DNA from: Aquirhabdus sp.
GTDB lineage: Bacteria; Pseudomonadota; Gammaproteobacteria; Pseudomonadales; Moraxellaceae
Assembly: GCA_030150595.1 (NCBI GenBank)
Contig: JASLFQ010000273.1
Coordinates: forward strand, 1 to 7,130
Direction of reading: 5' to 3'
DNA: 7,130 bases
A model generated the notes under the pieces. That model had not been told where the DNA came from, searched no databases, and worked only from the letters and a program-made list of their open reading frames with translations. The position numbers and the translations under genes were made by a program. Shown here piece by piece: positions 5,698-7,130 of the stretch (the first letter of the stretch is position 1; every line of letters begins with the position of its first letter).

Positions 5698-5736
5698 GCA
5701 GTGGCTCTCGTACAGGTTTTAAAAATATAACTAGGT

Positions 5737-6588
5737 TTACTTTACAGTTTTTAAATCTATTGCAGTTGTTTTGACATCAATGGCTTGGGATGCCAATTCA
5801 ACATGGAATGCATGTTTGGGCTCAGGATAGCGGCGTTGTTGTACAGAATGATGAAAATCGCGAAATGCGTCAACGACGCTGCCTTTACCTTGTAAAAAAT
5901 CGTGAACAAATCGTGCAGGTTTATCGAAGTTTAAACCGAGCATGTCGTGCATGACTAATACTTGCCCATCACAATCTACGCCTGCACCAATGCCGATGAT
6001 AGGGATATTAAAGCGTGATTGAACTTCTTTTGCTAGTTGTGCGGGTACAACTTCTAGTAATAAAAGTGCTGCGCCCGCATCGACAACCGCTTGGCAATCG
6101 GCTAAAAGTTGATCGGCCGCATCACGATTTTTACCTTGTAGCTTGTAGCCGCCAAAGACATTGACTGATTGTGGTGTGAGTCCGAGGTGGACGCAGCTTG
6201 GAATCCCATTTTGCTTCAGGATGCGGACGGTTTCTGCAAGCCAAGCGCCGCCTTCCAGTTTAACCGCGTGTGCACCTGCTTGCATGATTGTTGTGGCGGC
6301 ACTGATCGCATCAGGAATGGTTGCGTAAGACATAAATGGCATATCAGCCATAATAAAGGCATGGTGATTGGCGCGTGCAACGGCACGGGTATGGTAGGCA
6401 ATATCCGCAACGGTAACAGGCAACGTTGAATCATGACCTTGGATAACCATGCCGAGTGAGTCGCCAATCAAAATTGAATCAATTTCAGCGATTTCCATGG
6501 CTTTAGCAAAGCTTGCATCGTAGCAAGTGAGGCAGGAAAATGGTTTACCGTCTGCTTTGTATTGGGCTAAGTGACTGAGGCGAATCAT
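5737..6588 (-). CDS. panB: Ketopantoate hydroxymethyltransferase (3-methyl-2-oxobutanoate hydroxymethyltransferase)
   Basis: A 283-residue cytoplasmic TIM-barrel enzyme that transfers a one-carbon unit from 5,10-methylenetetrahydrofolate to 2-oxoisovalerate, giving ketopantoate, the first committed step of pantothenate synthesis. Mg2+ ligands are identifiable as D43 (in LIGDSLGM), D82 (in ADMPFMSY) and E112 (in VKLEGG), with the catalytic Glu at 179 (in LLLLEVVP). GLTPQSVNVFGGYKLQGK (136-153) and IGIGAGVDCDGQVLV are also family signatures. It is about 20 residues longer than the E. coli enzyme because of a C-terminal tail ending in two similar heptad-like units, AIDVKTT and AIDLKTV. The ATG at 6588 has an AGGAGAG ribosome binding site (6600-6594). 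It sits between folK, part of the pathway that makes its folate cofactor, and panC. Confidence 0.97.
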   Translation of the reverse strand: MIRLSHLAQYKADGKPFSCLTCYDASFAKAMEIAEIDSILIGDSLGMVIQGHDSTLPVTVADIAYHTRAVARANHHAFIMADMPFMSYATIPDAISAATTIMQAGAHAVKLEGGAWLAETVRILKQNGIPSCVHLGLTPQSVNVFGGYKLQGKNRDAADQLLADCQAVVDAGAALLLLEVVPAQLAKEVQSRFNIPIIGIGAGVDCDGQVLVMHDMLGLNFDKPARFVHDFLQGKGSVVDAFRDFHHSVQQRRYPEPKHAFHVELASQAIDVKTTAIDLKTVK

Positions 6589-6634
6589 ACAAGCTCTCCT
6601 AAAAAGCTGTCCATTTTCAATGCAGTATTCACTG

Positions 6635-6644
6635 TGTCATGACA
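6635..6644. repeat. 10-bp perfect palindrome TGTCATGACA in the folK-panB gap
   Basis: A perfect palindrome in the 75-bp spacer between folK and panB, about 50 bp upstream of the panB start. An imperfect AAAAC/GTTTT hairpin adjoins it at 6644-6665. Either could be an operator or a weak RNA structure, but neither resembles a full terminator on the minus strand, so folK-panB read-through looks possible. Confidence 0.3.
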
Positions 6645-6663
6645 AAACCGTGTATAAACAGTT

Positions 6664-7130
6664 TTAATTTTTCCAACTTGTATCGTCAATGATGCGAATC
6701 CCGAGGGTCTCGGATGCGGCGGCGCATTCTGCCAAACTGATCTCGTTTATGCTCAAACTCGTATCCAATTCTAGCAGAGGTTGCACCACAAAAGCCCGAT
6801 CAAGAATGCCAATATGCGGTAATATCAGCCGTTCATCATGAATTTTTATCATATTGTTTTTTTCGATTGATTCTTGAGATTTACTTATACTTTGGATGGT
6901 ATTTGGCGTCATATTATCCATGATGAGAATGTCTAAATCGAGTGTACGCTCCCCCCAATGCCGGACGCGAATCCGTCCAGCTTGCAACTCAAGTTGCTGA
7001 AGTTGATCGAGTAATTCATGGGGAGATAAATCTGTGTAGAGCAGTGCCGCGGCATTCACATAATCAGATTGGTCTTGTGGCCCCATCGGGCTGCTTGCAT
7101 ATAGGCTGGATACTCGAACTTCGCCAATAG
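6664..7130 (-). CDS. folK: HPPK, 6-hydroxymethyl-7,8-dihydropterin pyrophosphokinase, 5' end missing
   Basis: The frame is open to the right edge, so the N-terminus lies outside the window; 154 residues are visible, beginning IGEVRVSSLYASSPMGPQDQSDYVNAA. HPPK transfers pyrophosphate from ATP to the pterin alcohol in folate synthesis. The family pattern SSLYxSxPxGxxDQxxYxNAA, then LSPHELLDQLQQLE, then the HPPK signature HWGERTLDLDIL are clear. The Mg-binding Asp pair is at visible residues 64 and 66. Between this and the next conserved element (ERLILPH) the chain is about 20 residues longer than in E. coli HPPK. The extra polar segment (NTIQSISKSQESIEKNN) is encoded by notably AT-rich DNA at about 6850-6903. 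The reading frame is intact across it. panB follows after 75 bp, and the order folK-panB-panC is a known gammaproteobacterial arrangement, usually with pcnB upstream. Confidence 0.95.
   Translation of the reverse strand, partial: IGEVRVSSLYASSPMGPQDQSDYVNAAALLYTDLSPHELLDQLQQLELQAGRIRVRHWGERTLDLDILIMDNMTPNTIQSISKSQESIEKNNMIKIHDERLILPHIGILDRAFVVQPLLELDTSLSINEISLAECAAASETLGIRIIDDTSWKN

Noticed and set aside
6216..6467. 83-codon minus-strand ORF within panB in another frame
   Set aside because: It is entirely contained in panB, whose frame is fixed by catalytic motifs, and shows no independent features.
1..7130. A novel defence or mobile system
   Set aside because: Every substantial reading frame belongs to a recognisable family. 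There are no transposase, integrase, nuclease or toxin-antitoxin genes, no spaced repeats and no insertion boundaries. The unusual content is confined to the pilin glycosylation locus and small non-coding structures.

Overview
All eight genes in this window lie on the minus strand, so the order below follows transcription, from high to low coordinates. The layout points to a gammaproteobacterium, most likely of the Moraxellaceae or a close relative of the pseudomonads. The reasons are the folK-panB-panC cluster, the rapZ-ptsO pair with yjgA/darP nearby, and a sigma-54-type promoter in front of a type IV pilin gene that is followed by a pilin O-glycosyltransferase and a TfpX/TfpZ-type accessory gene. 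Base composition looks moderate to AT-rich. The genus cannot be fixed from the sequence alone.

Region 1 (7130-4769) is cofactor biosynthesis. It holds the 3' part of folK (folate pathway pyrophosphokinase), then panB and panC (two steps of pantothenate synthesis), closed by a clear intrinsic terminator. The folK product carries an unusual AT-rich insertion just after its catalytic Asp pair.

Region 2 (4768-2835) is regulation and ribosome assembly. rapZ (P-loop RNase adapter) overlaps ptsO (NPr, an HPr-like phosphocarrier of the nitrogen PTS) by four bases, and yjgA/darP (50S subunit maturation) follows. The rpoN, hpf and ptsN genes that usually sit upstream of rapZ-ptsO in pseudomonads are absent here; panC is the neighbour instead.

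Region 3 (2834-1) is a type IV pilin glycosylation locus. A 339-bp AT-rich control region carries a textbook -24/-12 promoter (TTGGCACG-N4-TTGC), the arrangement expected for PilS/PilR-RpoN control. It is followed by a 144-residue pilin precursor, a strong terminator hairpin plus a second inverted repeat, a 569-residue PglL/TfpO-family O-oligosaccharyltransferase, another hairpin across the ligase stop codon, and the first 39 codons of a TfpX/TfpZ accessory protein that runs off the left edge. The ligase probably glycosylates the adjacent pilin in the periplasm, and the accessory protein probably assists pilin export or assembly.

I found no CRISPR array, insertion sequence, tRNA or rRNA. Most of the window is ordinary core genome. 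The part most worth a second look is the pilin locus, with an atypical pilin C-terminus, two kinds of pilin-modifying or accessory gene together, and layered RNA hairpins between the genes.
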